From the NCBI GenBank assembly GCA_031292565.1, contig JARLGW010000010.1:124001-188000 (forward strand): a stretch of 64,000 nucleotides of DNA, read 5' to 3'. The position numbers were made by a program, and so were the translations under genes. Each line of letters starts with the position of its first letter. Position 1 is the first letter of the stretch. The DNA comes from Paludibacteraceae bacterium. GTDB lineage: Bacteria; Bacteroidota; Bacteroidia; Bacteroidales; Paludibacteraceae. Shown in pieces: positions 43,991 through 54,316 of the stretch. Below the pieces are notes generated by a model that was not told the DNA's origin, made no database searches, and saw nothing but the letters and a program-made list of their open reading frames with translations.

Positions 43991-46693
43991 TTATACTTTA
44001 GGTTTTCTTTTTTTCAAAAGTTCGTAGATTAACAGACTAATAGCAAAAGCGGCAATGGGGAGAATCCAATCCAACACATGCAATGGTGCCGTGTGAAAAT
44101 AAAGATTGAGAACGGGCACATACACGATAAGCAGTAGGCAGGAAATAGAAAAGGCAAACGCCCAAAGCAGATGCTTGTTTGAGAATAAATATTTACCCAA
44201 CGCGTTTCCATAAGTTCGGCGGGAAAGCAGATTGGCATATTGACCGAAAGTGACCGAAACAAATGTAATGGTGATTGCCCTTTCGTACTGGTGCTGACTT
44301 AAATACGAAATAAGAAAAGCTACATAGGCAAACAAGCCCACAACGGTACCGGAAAAGACAATACTTTTCATGACTTCTTTAGTTAATATTTTGTCTTTCG
44401 GATTACGTGGCGGATCCACCATCATACTTTTTTCGGGCGGGTCATACGTAAGCATAATGAGCGGAAACAGCTCTCCCACGATGTCTATCAATAAAATTTG
44501 AACCGCTAATATGGAAATAGGTACTCCAAAGAAAATTCCGGTAAATCCGAATAACACGCAGGTGAGTTCCGCGATGTTGGACGACAGGTTTGTTTTGATT
44601 GTTTTCTCCAGGTTTCTGAATATGGTTCTGCCTTCTTTTACCGCCACCACAATGGTAGCAAAATTATCGTCCAGCAAAATCATATTTGCTGCTTCCTGTG
44701 CCACCTTGGATCCATTCTTGCCCATGGCAACGCCAATATCAGCTCGTTTTAAACTGAGGGTGTCGTTTACACCATCGCCGGTTACGGCTACTATTTCGCC
44801 CTCCTTCATAAGCAAATCCACGATTCTGAATTTGTCATCTGGCGACACTCTTGAAAATATCACCGCTCTATTTTTAAAAATTTCTTTGAGCTGATCGTCG
44901 GTGGTAGATGCTAAATCGGCACCTTTTATTACCGTTGGATAGGCATCACCTTCATTCATCAAACCAATGTTTTGAGAGATGGCTTTGGCTGTTACTTCAT
45001 TGTCGCCGGTTATCATAAACACCTTTAGGTGTGCTTTGAACACGGTCTCAATAGCAGCTTTTACTTCCTTGTGCGGCGGATCGAACATGGTAACGAATCC
45101 GGCAAAGGTTATATCTTTTTCAGCATCATCCAGCGAGTATTCGGCTTTACTATCCAAGTCTTTGTACCCAATGGCAATCACACGCAAGGCTTTTTCCGAG
45201 AAGGTGGCCGACGAAGCCAGAATTTCTTTTTTTTGTGCCTCGGTGAGTTCTGTTATCGTTCCGTTTACATCCGATTTTGTTGAAATGGATAAAATGGATT
45301 CAATGGAACCTTTTACAAAAGAGATAACTTTGTTGTTGTGCGAACGAATAATGGTGGCTCTTTTGCGAAAGGAATCGAAACTAAACACTTTTACCGAGGG
45401 ATATTCTTTTTCAATTTCATCTAATTTGAATCCCGCTTTCATGGCCAAGGTGGCGAAAGATGTTTCGGTGGGATCGCCGATAGAATACCAGTCGTGATGA
45501 TTTTTATCGGGAGCTCCAAGTTTACCCTTGGAGGATAGAAAACCTGACAGGAAGAAAATTTTCAAATCGCCCAACGAATTTTTTTGCAACGTGGCACCTT
45601 GTTCATCCTTAATATCACCTGCCGGATTATAGCCCAAGCCATCCACCATGAATGATTTCATACTGAAATAACAGCCCGTAATGGTCATTTCGTTTCTGGT
45701 AATGGTACCTGTTTTATCCGACGCTATAACGGTAGCCGAACCCAATGTTTGAGCAGAGGCAATTTTTTTCACAATGGCTTTTCGTTTTGCCAAACGACCC
45801 ACTGCCAGTGCCAGCGCCATGGAAATTTCGGCAGGTAAGCCTTCGGGCACCATAGCCGCCGCAACGCTTACCGAGAACACGAGTGCTAGAGCAACGGTAT
45901 CCTGCATGAATAAACGAATGGTAAAAAGCACTGCTGCTATAACAATGGTGGCATACGTTAGCTTTTTGGCTACATTGGCTATTTCTACCTGTATCGGAGC
46001 ATCAACGGGTTTAATTTTTTCGGAAGTAGTGCTTATTTTACCTATCTCGGTTTGTATTCCGGTGGCATACACAATGCCTGTTGCTTCGCCTCTTGCCACG
46101 GTGGTACCCATGTAAACGCAGTTTTTAATTTCAGCAAAAGGCAGGGTTTTATCCGTGGTAAATAAATGGTCTTTGTTTGCTGGCAAGGACTCCCCTGTCA
46201 ATATAAATTCGTTGGCCGCGTAATTGTTCGAGGTAATTAGTCGTATGTCGGCAGGGATGCCATCACCTTCGTTTAGCTTTACCACATCACCTGGCACAAG
46301 CTCCTCCACCGGAATTTCAATCAACTTCCCGTCCCGAATCACGTTACATTTATCCACCACCAGGCTCCGAAGCGAAGCCAGAATATTTTCCGATTTCCAT
46401 TCCTGATAAAAACCGATCAGGGCATTCAGCACAACGATTACCAACAGGATAGATGCATCCCTATACTGAGCTAAATAATACGATACAGCGGAAGCTACAA
46501 TCAGAATTAATACAAGCGGACTAGTAAATTGACGAAGAAGAATTTTAAACGCGTGTATTGAATTGGTTGCTTTCAACACATTTCGGTCATACTTTTGCCG
46601 GGCTGATTTAACGGCTCTTTCGTTTAATCCGTTGGTACTATTACTCTCCAACTGATGTACAACCTCATCAATCTGTTGTTTGTAAAATGCCAT
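43991..46693 (-). CDS. cation-transporting P-type ATPase (P2 type)
   Basis: 900 residues from the ATG at 46693 (MAFYKQQIDEVVHQLESNST); an upstream ATG at 46735 would start in the leader. Motifs: VPEGLPAEISMALALAVG (membrane ion-binding loop, PEGLP), phosphorylation site DKTGTIT at Asp326, MFDPPHKEVKAAIE, MITGDNEVTAKAI, VAVTGDGVNDTLSLKRADIG in the hinge, and six C-terminal membrane helices. The PEGLP motif and overall layout place it with Ca2+/Na+/H+ pumps (P2 class), not heavy-metal ATPases. The ion is not certain. A direct-repeat promoter starts 74 bp upstream. Confidence 0.9.
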   Translation of the reverse strand: MAFYKQQIDEVVHQLESNSTNGLNERAVKSARQKYDRNVLKATNSIHAFKILLRQFTSPLVLILIVASAVSYYLAQYRDASILLVIVVLNALIGFYQEWKSENILASLRSLVVDKCNVIRDGKLIEIPVEELVPGDVVKLNEGDGIPADIRLITSNNYAANEFILTGESLPANKDHLFTTDKTLPFAEIKNCVYMGTTVARGEATGIVYATGIQTEIGKISTTSEKIKPVDAPIQVEIANVAKKLTYATIVIAAVLFTIRLFMQDTVALALVFSVSVAAAMVPEGLPAEISMALALAVGRLAKRKAIVKKIASAQTLGSATVIASDKTGTITRNEMTITGCYFSMKSFMVDGLGYNPAGDIKDEQGATLQKNSLGDLKIFFLSGFLSSKGKLGAPDKNHHDWYSIGDPTETSFATLAMKAGFKLDEIEKEYPSVKVFSFDSFRKRATIIRSHNNKVISFVKGSIESILSISTKSDVNGTITELTEAQKKEILASSATFSEKALRVIAIGYKDLDSKAEYSLDDAEKDITFAGFVTMFDPPHKEVKAAIETVFKAHLKVFMITGDNEVTAKAISQNIGLMNEGDAYPTVIKGADLASTTDDQLKEIFKNRAVIFSRVSPDDKFRIVDLLMKEGEIVAVTGDGVNDTLSLKRADIGVAMGKNGSKVAQEAANMILLDDNFATIVVAVKEGRTIFRNLEKTIKTNLSSNIAELTCVLFGFTGIFFGVPISILAVQILLIDIVGELFPLIMLTYDPPEKSMMVDPPRNPKDKILTKEVMKSIVFSGTVVGLFAYVAFLISYLSQHQYERAITITFVSVTFGQYANLLSRRTYGNALGKYLFSNKHLLWAFAFSISCLLLIVYVPVLNLYFHTAPLHVLDWILPIAAFAISLLIYELLKKRKPKV

Positions 46694-46766
46694 AAATGAA
46701 TTATTTATTTCATCGGTTCTGCAATCTCTAACCAAATTGTGGAGAGGTTGCTCTGTGGAAACCCTA

Positions 46767-46830
46767 TAAAATTACCCGTATTTGTGCCGATAGCCGTTAC
46801 AGAATATTGTGAAAAAGTTACATTATTCAC
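46767..46830 (-). promoter_or_regulatory. direct-repeat promoter, site F (P-type ATPase)
   Basis: In gene orientation GTGAATAATGTAAC, CTGTAA 21 bp after ATGTAA, then 25 bp to TTTTA (46767-46771). Confidence 0.65.
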
Positions 46831-46922
46831 ATATCGCCAAATGATTTATGTCTTTTGTCGTTACTTCCCTGCAAAGAAGATTTTTGTTGTTGAAAATATT
46901 TGCACGCTTTAAAGATTCGGAA

Positions 46923-46952
46923 TTTAATTCCATCGAATTCAATGGAATTAAA
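46923..46952 (-). terminator. inverted repeat downstream of the 60-aa membrane protein gene
   Basis: TTTAATTCCAT/ATGGAATTAAA with an 8-nt loop, 16 bp beyond the stop codon at 46969. The A/T ends of the stem could serve as the U tract; termination is tentative. Confidence 0.35.
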
Positions 46953-46968
46953 AATATGTCGGGTGCAA

Positions 46969-47151
46969 TTACTTTCGGGGCGCGAATGAAAAGTCAACAC
47001 TTAGGATATAATAGCCAATGCAACCAAGCATCAACACTAAGAAAACCCAAAATATCCAACTATGATGTATCCGTCGCCAGTTAAACTTTGGGTTCAGATA
47101 ACTCTTGATTCGACTTTGTGTTTCCGCGCGATGATGTCTGTTTCTTTTCAT
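46969..47151 (-). CDS. 60-aa single-pass membrane protein after phosphoketolase
   Basis: MKRNRHHRAETQSRIKSYLN opens a basic, Arg-rich N-terminus, followed by a membrane helix (SWIFWVFLVLMLGCIGYYIL) and a short tail. It starts 24 bp after the phosphoketolase stop on the same strand, consistent with co-transcription. No known family is recognised; a basic-inside single-pass membrane protein is likely. Confidence 0.6.
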   Translation of the reverse strand: MKRNRHHRAETQSRIKSYLNPKFNWRRIHHSWIFWVFLVLMLGCIGYYILSVDFSFAPRK

Positions 47152-47175
47152 TCGTTCTATTTTTAATAATTCGGC

Positions 47176-49557
47176 TTATAATTTGTAATCCTGATTCCAT
47201 TTCCAATTAAGAATTTCCGGCATATCCAGTCCATAAGCATTGATATACCGTTTATGCTCAATTAGTTTATCAACCATCAGTTGTTTTAACGATGCTTCTT
47301 TATCTCCTAACTTCGGTAAGCGATTTATCACATCCTGCACCAAATGGAACCTGTCCAAATCATTTAAAACAGTCATATCAAAATAAGTGGTAATCGTACC
47401 TTCTTCTTTGTAACCACGCACATGCATGTTTTCGTGATTGGTGCGCCGATAGGTTAACCGATGAATCAACCACGGATAGCCGTGGAAGGCAAACACGATG
47501 GGTTTGTCTTTGGTAAATAAAACATCAAAATCTTCGTCACTCAGTCCATGCGGATGTTCGACTTGTGGTTGTAGCTTCATCAAATCCACCACGTTGACCA
47601 CCCTGATTTTTAACTTCGGCAAGTGCTGGCGAAGGATGGAAACGGCAGCCAGCGTTTCGAGCGTGGGCACGTCGCCACAACAAGCCATCACCACATCGGG
47701 TTCAGAGCCGTTATCGTTGCTAGCCCAAGGCCACACGCCAATTCCTTTGGTGCAATGCTCTATAGCCTCATCTATGGTCAACCATTGTGGAGCCTGATAT
47801 TTACCTGCAATTACTACATTCACGTAATGCCTGCTACGGAGGCAATGATCCCACACGGATAACAGGCAGTTGGCATCCGGAGGAAGATAGACCCGCACCA
47901 CGGAAGCTTTTTTGTTTACCACATGATCCAAAAAACCCGGATCTTGATGAGTGAAACCATTATGTGCCTGCTGCCACACGTGGGAAGCCAATAAATAATT
48001 GAGTGAGGCTATTTTTTTTCGCCACGGCAGTTCGGCTGACACTTTCAGCCATTTGGCGTGTTGGTTAAACATGGAATCGATGATGTGGATAAATGCCTCG
48101 TAGCAATTAAACAGGCCATGCCTTCCGGTAAGCAAATATCCTTCCAGCCAACCTTCGCATTGGTGTTCGCTCAACATTTCCATTACCCTACCCTCGGTTG
48201 CCAAAAATTCGTCGTTAGGTTTTGTGTCGGCATCCCATTGGCGGTCGGTTACTTCAAAAACAGCATTTAAGCGATTGGACAGTGTTTCATCCGGTCCAAA
48301 AATTCTAAAATTTCGTTGCTCCTTGTTAAGGGTAATCACATCACGAAGAAATTCGCCCAGTTCGTGCGTATCAGCAGCCTCAACGGCTCCGGGTGAAGGC
48401 ACCTCTATCGCGTGGTCTCTAAAGTCGGGCATAACGAGGTCTTGCAACAGCAATCCACCGTTGGCATTTGGATTTGCACCCATGCGTCTGTTGCCCGTTG
48501 GAGCCAGTTCTTGCAGTTCGGGCATAAGCCTACCGTTTTGGTCAAACAGTTCTTCGGGCTTATAGCTTTTCATCCACTTTTCAAGGAGCTCAAGATGTGT
48601 GGGATGATCGGAATCTACCAATAAAGGGATTTGATGTGCACGAAAAGTGCCTTCATTGGGTACTCCGTCTACTTCTTTGGGCCCCGTCCAACCTTTGGGC
48701 GAGTTGAGTACAATCATCGGCCAACGTGGTCGTATTGCATTTTTATTTTCTCGGGCATTGGCTTGTATTTGTTTTATTTCCACGATTACTCTTTCTACCG
48801 TCGCGGCCATCAACTGATGCATTTTTTCGGGGTCGTCGCCTTCCACAAAATAGGGAGTCCAGCCGTAGCCATAGAGTAATTGCTCCAGTTCTCTACGCGA
48901 AATACGAGCCAGCACGGTAGGGTTTGCTATTTTATACCCGTTGAGGTGCAATATGGGGAGCACGGCTCCATCGGTAACCGGATTCAAAAATTTATTGGAA
49001 TGCCATGCGGTTGCCAATGGCCCTGTTTCCGCTTCGCCATCGCCTATAACACAAGCCACAATTAGTTCCGGGTTATCAAAAGCCGCCCCGAAGGCATGGC
49101 TCAAGGAATAGCCCAATTCGCCACCTTCGTGAATAGAACCGGGACACTCCGGCGATACATGACTGGGAATGCCTCCGGGAAAGGAGAATTGTGTAAATAG
49201 TTTTTTTAGTCCGGCCTCATCGGGAGTTATGGTGGGATAAACCTCGCTATAAGTTCCTTCCAGGTAGGTATTGCCCACTAATGCAGGGCCACCATGACCG
49301 GGGCCGGAAATATAAATCATATCCAAATCGAACATTTTGATAACCCGGTTCAGATGTACATAGATAAAATTCTGTCCGGGCGTTGTGCCCCAATGGCCCA
49401 GCAGCATGGATTTAACATGCGCCTGTTTTAATGGTTCCCGAAGCAAGGGATTGTCGTGAAGATAAAGTTGACCAACAGAAAGATAGTTGGCAGCACGCCA
49501 GTAAGCATTCATTTTTCGCAATATATCCTGCGATAATGTTTTATTTTTAGTTTCCAT
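47176..49557 (-). CDS. xfp: phosphoketolase (xylulose-5-P / fructose-6-P)
   Basis: 793 residues, full length. Typical motifs: [20 protein letters not shown] near residue 53, [40 protein letters not shown], and [20 protein letters not shown] (ThDP-binding region). It cleaves xylulose-5-P (or fructose-6-P) with phosphate into acetyl-P and glyceraldehyde-3-P (or erythrose-4-P). Next to PPK2 and glucan phosphorylase, it suggests a glycogen to acetyl-P route for ATP supply. No direct-repeat promoter lies upstream. Confidence 0.97.
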   Translation of the reverse strand: METKNKTLSQDILRKMNAYWRAANYLSVGQLYLHDNPLLREPLKQAHVKSMLLGHWGTTPGQNFIYVHLNRVIKMFDLDMIYISGPGHGGPALVGNTYLEGTYSEVYPTITPDEAGLKKLFTQFSFPGGIPSHVSPECPGSIHEGGELGYSLSHAFGAAFDNPELIVACVIGDGEAETGPLATAWHSNKFLNPVTDGAVLPILHLNGYKIANPTVLARISRRELEQLLYGYGWTPYFVEGDDPEKMHQLMAATVERVIVEIKQIQANARENKNAIRPRWPMIVLNSPKGWTGPKEVDGVPNEGTFRAHQIPLLVDSDHPTHLELLEKWMKSYKPEELFDQNGRLMPELQELAPTGNRRMGANPNANGGLLLQDLVMPDFRDHAIEVPSPGAVEAADTHELGEFLRDVITLNKEQRNFRIFGPDETLSNRLNAVFEVTDRQWDADTKPNDEFLATEGRVMEMLSEHQCEGWLEGYLLTGRHGLFNCYEAFIHIIDSMFNQHAKWLKVSAELPWRKKIASLNYLLASHVWQQAHNGFTHQDPGFLDHVVNKKASVVRVYLPPDANCLLSVWDHCLRSRHYVNVVIAGKYQAPQWLTIDEAIEHCTKGIGVWPWASNDNGSEPDVVMACCGDVPTLETLAAVSILRQHLPKLKIRVVNVVDLMKLQPQVEHPHGLSDEDFDVLFTKDKPIVFAFHGYPWLIHRLTYRRTNHENMHVRGYKEEGTITTYFDMTVLNDLDRFHLVQDVINRLPKLGDKEASLKQLMVDKLIEHKRYINAYGLDMPEILNWKWNQDYKL

Positions 49558-49642
49558 GTTTTTAGATTATAATTTGGTTGACAATATGTTTACTCTCTTA
49601 ATCTTTTGTCTTTGATAGAATCAAAAATCCGGCATGCCAAAG

Positions 49643-49713
49643 GAAAAATAAAAAGGGCTTTCCCGCAGCCTATCGGAATCCATAAACGGCTATTAGCATT
49701 CTTTCTCAAGCCC
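49643..49713 (-). terminator. intrinsic terminator-like structure after ppk2
   Basis: On the minus strand GGGCTT (49713-49708) and AAGCCC (49660-49655) enclose a branched loop that also contains AGCC/GGCT, followed by TTTTTATTTTT. It lies between the ppk2 stop (49728) and the phosphoketolase start. Confidence 0.45.
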
Positions 49714-49727
49714 GAGGATTCTTTATA

Positions 49728-50474
49728 TTAGAAAAGCTTTTCTTTTATATTTTCTTTTGTTGCAGGAAAAACCAATCCGGAATTATTTGATACTATTTTT
49801 TCGTCCTTATCCGTATATTTTAAATGTGCTAACAGATGTGTAATAAGGGCGATGTGGGCTTCGTCCTTTTCTTCAGCATTGACCACAAACCAGGGAGCAT
49901 ATTTAAAATTTGTTTTCAACAACATTTCATCCCGGGCTTCGGAATAATCATCCCAATACTTCTGAGCTTCCTTATCAATAGGGCTTATTTTCCATTGCTT
50001 TAACGGGTCATTCTGTCGGTCATTTAGCCTTTTTTCTTGTTCTTTTTTGCTGATGTCTAAATAATATTTCAGAATGATAACACCGGCATCGGTGAGCATC
50101 TTTTCAAATAATTCCACTTCTGTAAAAAAAGATTTGTATTCTTTTTCCGTACAGAAATTCATTACTTTTTCCACTCCAACCCGGTTATACCAGCTTCGGT
50201 TGAACAGTACAAATTCGCCGGATATGGGCAAATGGGTTGTGTAACGCTGGAAATACCACTCAAGGTTGTCCCTGTCCGAAGGTTTGCCCAATGCTACAAT
50301 TCGAGTTTCTCTGGGACTTAGGTGTTTGATGATTGTTTTTATAGTTCCGTCTTTACCGGCGGCATCTCGTCCTTCCAATATTACGAGTAATTTGAGTTTT
50401 GAAGATATAATTTCCTTCTGCAGTTTAACCAACTCTATGTAGAGTCCGTGCATTAATTCTTTTTTATTTTTCAT
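49728..50474 (-). CDS. ppk2: polyphosphate kinase 2
   Basis: 248 residues, one PPK2 domain. Walker A GRDAAGKDGTIKTIIKHLSP (about residues 34-53), RWYFQRYTTHLP-like EWYFQRYTTHLP, the lid/B region NRSWYNRVGVEKVMNF, and DISKKEQEKRLNDRQNDPLK are all present. The enzyme transfers phosphate between polyphosphate and nucleotides (GDP/ADP to GTP/ATP). It sits 78 bp after the glucan phosphorylase gene on the same strand, in keeping with energy reserve use. Confidence 0.94.
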   Translation of the reverse strand: MKNKKELMHGLYIELVKLQKEIISSKLKLLVILEGRDAAGKDGTIKTIIKHLSPRETRIVALGKPSDRDNLEWYFQRYTTHLPISGEFVLFNRSWYNRVGVEKVMNFCTEKEYKSFFTEVELFEKMLTDAGVIILKYYLDISKKEQEKRLNDRQNDPLKQWKISPIDKEAQKYWDDYSEARDEMLLKTNFKYAPWFVVNAEEKDEAHIALITHLLAHLKYTDKDEKIVSNNSGLVFPATKENIKEKLF

Positions 50475-50552
50475 TTTGTTAAATTTAGGAATGAGTTATT
50501 TTTATTTGCTCCAGACCTTATTGATAATAAAAAAGTCTGCAAAGATTAACAA

Positions 50553-53099
50553 TCACCGCTGCCAAAGTATATGGTTTATTTCAAGTGGTACTGAAGCCCC
50601 ATCGAACAAGGGTATTACCCTTGCGGTATAATCAGTTGCCTGGCGGGTTGATGTCACCTTGGCCTTGTAAATGTATCCGTTGTTTGCACATTCAATTTTT
50701 TCTCCACGTATCATTGGTTGAATAATTGGAGCCTCTCCTCCATGCCCATTGGCAAATAGCTGCACTTGAATTGCTTCGGGATCAACAAAATTGAAAAATA
50801 GCTGTACTTCGAACTGGTGTTGCGTGTTATTCGTGACACTCTTCATTTCTCCAAAATGCATTGAATTCCAGTTTTCATCCAGACATCGCTGCCAGTCGGC
50901 AATTTGCTTTCCTATTTTCCCCTTATGGGCAGAGCGTTCAAGATACGCTTTTGCAGCAGGCAGGTAATGTTGTTCGGTATATTCGCGCACGGATCTGTCG
51001 GCAGAGAAACGAGGTGTTAGCTGTGCCATGCTTTCGCGCATCCGGGCAATCCAAGCGGTGGGGATTCCTTTTTCATTCCGGTTGTAAAATTCAGGTATAA
51101 TCTCTTGTTCCAGTAAACTATATAGTTGTTCGGCTTCGATGGCATCCCAGGCCGGGTCGTCGCCGTGTTCATTACCATCGCCTATTGCCCAGCCTACTTC
51201 GGGTGTGTAAGCTTCCGCCCACCAACCATCGAGCTCGGAGATATTGATACCGCCATTCACGAGTACTTTCATGCCGCTTGTTCCGCTGGCTTCCCAAGGG
51301 CGACGCGGTGTGTTAATCCACACATCAACTCCCTGAACCAAATGCCCGGAAATATGCATGTCGTAGTCACTTAGAAATATTACGGGAGGATGCACCAGAT
51401 TTTGCCTAATAAAGTGTATCCATTCTTTAATTAAATCTTGTCCTTCCTGATCCGCCGGATGTGCTTTACCTGAAATAACAAGCTGTACCGGGAACTTGGG
51501 ATTGGTTAATAATCGAAGCAGGCGTTGCTTATCATGTAGCAACAGATTAGGTCGCTTGTAGGTGGCAAAACGCCTGGCAAAACCCAGCGTCAATACATTG
51601 GGGTCAAATAAATGTTTTGCCTGTTCCACAATATCAGGGTTATGACCTGAACTGCTTAATTGTTTTGAAAAATATTGATGGGCAAATTCAATGAGTGCTT
51701 TGTTGGCACTTATACGCAAATTCCAAAGTTTTTCATCGGGAGCACAACGAATATCCTGTTCGAGAGTTTTGCTCGTCCCCCGCCATCTGTCTTTACCACA
51801 GAATTCCGTCCATACCTTATCGGCATCTCTCGAATCCCACGTGGGCATGTGTACGCCATTGGTTATATGCCCTACCGGCACTTCATCCGTGGGCCATTTA
51901 GGAAACAGGGGTTCAAAGATATGTCGGCTTACCGTTCCATGCAGACGACTTACTCCATTCACGGCTCCACTACCTCGAATAGCCAGATAGGCCATCTTGA
52001 AATCTTCTGATTCATCGAAAGGGTTCTTCCGCCCTAATGCCAACAACTGGGGTAATGTAATGCCAAGTTTCCGTCCAGCGTATCCTCCAAGATATTGTTC
52101 CATAAGCAATGGCGAGAAACAATCGAAACCGGCTGTAACAGCCGTATGCGTGGTAAAAAGGTTTCCGGCTCTGGTAGCTACCAGGGCGGCATCAAAAGCC
52201 AAACCTGTTTCTTTCATGAAATCAGATGCTCGTTCCAATATGGCAAACGCGGCATGCCCTTCGTTGAGATGGCAAACTTCCACGTCAATACCAAGGGCTT
52301 TGAGCAAACGCCATCCGCCAATGCCAAGCACCATTTCTTGTTTTAATCGAAGTTCGGATCCTCCGCCATATAATTCGCTTGTTATACCCCGATGGACGGG
52401 GAAGTTAGCGGCATCGTTGCTATCCAAGAGGTAGAGTTTGATTCGACCTACCTGCACTTGCCATACGCGCAACCACACAGAATAACCGGGCAGCACAATT
52501 TCCAACCGAAGCCATTCGCCATTGGATTGGCGTAAGGGTGAAATGGGTAATTGTCCGGGGTCGTTGTATGGATAAAGCTCTTCCTGTTCTCCATTTTTGT
52601 TAATTTCCTGACGGAAATAACCTTGCTGGTATAATAAGCCGATTCCAACGATGGGCACACCCAAATCGCTGGCTGCCTTGAGCTGATCGCCGGCCACATT
52701 ACCCAATCCACCGGAATAAATAGGCAACGCTTCACTTAACATGAATTCCATGCTAAAATAAGCTACGCTGGTAAGTTGTGGGGTTGGATAATTTTGCTGA
52801 AACCAGGCGGGATTAGTTGTGGCTCGTTTTTTGGCTTCTAATAGTGTGTTTACTTTTTCACGAAAGACGGGGTCGGACATTTCCTTTTGAAATTTGTCTC
52901 TTGATACGGTCTGTAATACTACCCATGGATTTTGGGTGAGATTCCATAATTCAAGATCAAGTTGCAGCCAGATTTTATCGGCACCATGATTCCACGACCA
53001 CTGCATATCCAACGCAAGTTCGGCCAAGGAATCGAAGCCTTCCATGTTTTTAGGCAAAAAACTGTAAACGGGTTTTCTTGCATCTATATTTTTTTTCAT
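50553..53099 (-). CDS. glgP: alpha-glucan phosphorylase, bacterial/archaeal type
   Basis: 848 residues. The N-terminal DUF3417-type region (MQWSWNHGADKIWLQLDLEL) is followed by a GT35 phosphorylase core: AYFSMEFMLSEALPIYSGGL (near 108-127), ITNGVHMPTWDSRDADKVW, FARRFATYKRPNLLLHD, and RPWEASGTSGMKVLVNGGIN with the pyridoxal phosphate Lys in GTSGMK. It releases glucose-1-P from glycogen. The extra C-terminal 110 residues are beta-rich. A 19-bp inverted repeat lies just upstream of its start. Confidence 0.95.
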   Translation of the reverse strand: MKKNIDARKPVYSFLPKNMEGFDSLAELALDMQWSWNHGADKIWLQLDLELWNLTQNPWVVLQTVSRDKFQKEMSDPVFREKVNTLLEAKKRATTNPAWFQQNYPTPQLTSVAYFSMEFMLSEALPIYSGGLGNVAGDQLKAASDLGVPIVGIGLLYQQGYFRQEINKNGEQEELYPYNDPGQLPISPLRQSNGEWLRLEIVLPGYSVWLRVWQVQVGRIKLYLLDSNDAANFPVHRGITSELYGGGSELRLKQEMVLGIGGWRLLKALGIDVEVCHLNEGHAAFAILERASDFMKETGLAFDAALVATRAGNLFTTHTAVTAGFDCFSPLLMEQYLGGYAGRKLGITLPQLLALGRKNPFDESEDFKMAYLAIRGSGAVNGVSRLHGTVSRHIFEPLFPKWPTDEVPVGHITNGVHMPTWDSRDADKVWTEFCGKDRWRGTSKTLEQDIRCAPDEKLWNLRISANKALIEFAHQYFSKQLSSSGHNPDIVEQAKHLFDPNVLTLGFARRFATYKRPNLLLHDKQRLLRLLTNPKFPVQLVISGKAHPADQEGQDLIKEWIHFIRQNLVHPPVIFLSDYDMHISGHLVQGVDVWINTPRRPWEASGTSGMKVLVNGGINISELDGWWAEAYTPEVGWAIGDGNEHGDDPAWDAIEAEQLYSLLEQEIIPEFYNRNEKGIPTAWIARMRESMAQLTPRFSADRSVREYTEQHYLPAAKAYLERSAHKGKIGKQIADWQRCLDENWNSMHFGEMKSVTNNTQHQFEVQLFFNFVDPEAIQVQLFANGHGGEAPIIQPMIRGEKIECANNGYIYKAKVTSTRQATDYTARVIPLFDGASVPLEINHILWQR

Positions 53100-53123
53100 A
53101 CTCTCTTATTCTAAGAATGATAT

Positions 53124-53178
53124 TTAAAACAATAAATATAAGCATTTTACAAAAAAATACTTATATTTATTGTTTTAA
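53124..53178 (-). promoter_or_regulatory. 19-bp perfect inverted repeat upstream of glgP
   Basis: TTAAAACAATAAATATAAG (53124-53142) and its exact complement (53160-53178) flank a 17-bp spacer. It starts 25 bp ahead of the glgP start codon. A cruciform/RNA hairpin in the leader or a palindromic operator is possible. Confidence 0.5.
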
Positions 53179-53248
53179 TACTTTTTCATTAAGATTTTTG
53201 TTTTTTTGTTGTAAAGAATAAAGCCTGATTAAAAAATGCCTGAAATAG

Positions 53249-53277
53249 AAAAAGCATGTTTATCACATGCCTTTTTT
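53249..53277 (-). terminator. intrinsic terminator after the SPFH gene
   Basis: GCATGT-GATAA-ACATGC hairpin (minus strand) with flanking A/T bases, immediately followed by TTTTTC. It lies just past the SPFH stop codon at 53284. Confidence 0.6.
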
Positions 53278-53283
53278 ATCTCA

Positions 53284-54150
53284 TTAATCTTCTTTTTTCT
53301 TTTTCAGCAGTGGTATTACCCCGGCCATTTCTCCAATAATATTTACTAAATCGCTTCCTGTCGGCACCACAATTTTCGCATTGTTTTCGAGCGATGTTTC
53401 TAGTGCTTCAAGTTTCCGCAATAGTTGTGCATTTCCGGTGAAATATTTATCGGCGGCTTCATTTACCAACTTAATGGCCTCGGCTTCACCTTCCGCGTGT
53501 AGTATTTTAGATTGTTTGTAGCCTTCGGCTTCTTTAATCTTTGCCCGTTTTATTCCATCGGCAACGGTCTCGGCAGCGGTGGCAGAGTCAATGGCGGCTA
53601 TTTTCTCATTTTCGGCTTTTACCACTTTATTCATGGTTTCCTGCACATCTCTTGGCGGATCAATTTCTTTCAACTCTGTACGCACAATTTCAATACCCCA
53701 ACTTTGGGTTTCGTTGTGTAGGGTTTTATATAGTTCTGAATTAATTTTCCCTCGTTCACTGTTGGCCGATTTCAAGGTTAGCGTGCCTATAATGTTACGC
53801 AGCGTGGTGCGTGCAAGGTTTACTATCTGCCATTGAAAATTATTCACATTGTAGATTGAGCCTTTTACACTTTCTTCGTTGGCTTTTACCCGGAAATAAA
53901 CCTGGGCATCAACGCTTGCATTCAGGTTGTCGTTGGTAATTATTTCCTGCGGGTCGGCATTTACCATTTGTTCGGTTACATTTACCACAAATATACGGTC
54001 GATAAAAGGAATAATCCAATGGAACCCGGGGTTGGCATAATGGTGGTATTTTCCTAACCGTTCAATTAAACCTCGCTGGGTTGGTCTTACAATTTTTATA
54101 CCTATCATAAATATAATTACGATAGGTATTATTAAATATAAATAGCTCAT
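53284..54150 (-). CDS. SPFH/stomatin family membrane protein (paraslipin type)
   Basis: 288 residues. An N-terminal membrane helix (YLYLIIPIVIIFMIGIKIV) precedes the SPFH domain (IVRPTQRGLIERLGKYHHYA; GFHWIIPFIDRIFVVNVTEQ; LRNIIGTLTLKSANSERGKI; IEIVRTELKEIDPPRDVQET) and a C-terminal coiled coil ending in basic KKKK. The family organises lipid microdomains and membrane proteases. No NfeD gene is adjacent in this window. Confidence 0.93.
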   Translation of the reverse strand: MSYLYLIIPIVIIFMIGIKIVRPTQRGLIERLGKYHHYANPGFHWIIPFIDRIFVVNVTEQMVNADPQEIITNDNLNASVDAQVYFRVKANEESVKGSIYNVNNFQWQIVNLARTTLRNIIGTLTLKSANSERGKINSELYKTLHNETQSWGIEIVRTELKEIDPPRDVQETMNKVVKAENEKIAAIDSATAAETVADGIKRAKIKEAEGYKQSKILHAEGEAEAIKLVNEAADKYFTGNAQLLRKLEALETSLENNAKIVVPTGSDLVNIIGEMAGVIPLLKKKKED

Positions 54151-54316
54151 GTTGATTTTTTTTATTAGTTAATTATTTTTTTGCCAATTTGATTCGTTCT
54201 GCATTAAACTTGTGTATTCGTTTCTAAAACAACGCATGAACCTTTTTTGTTTTGCAAAAGGAAGTATTGATAATGACAAAGGAGTGCTCCTCCCCCTATA
54301 AAAAAAATAGTTAATT

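Noticed and set aside
53840-53860. ATTATTCACATTGTA in the SPFH gene resembling the direct-repeat motif
   Set aside because: It is inside coding sequence and lacks the second repeat at 21 bp and a -7 element.
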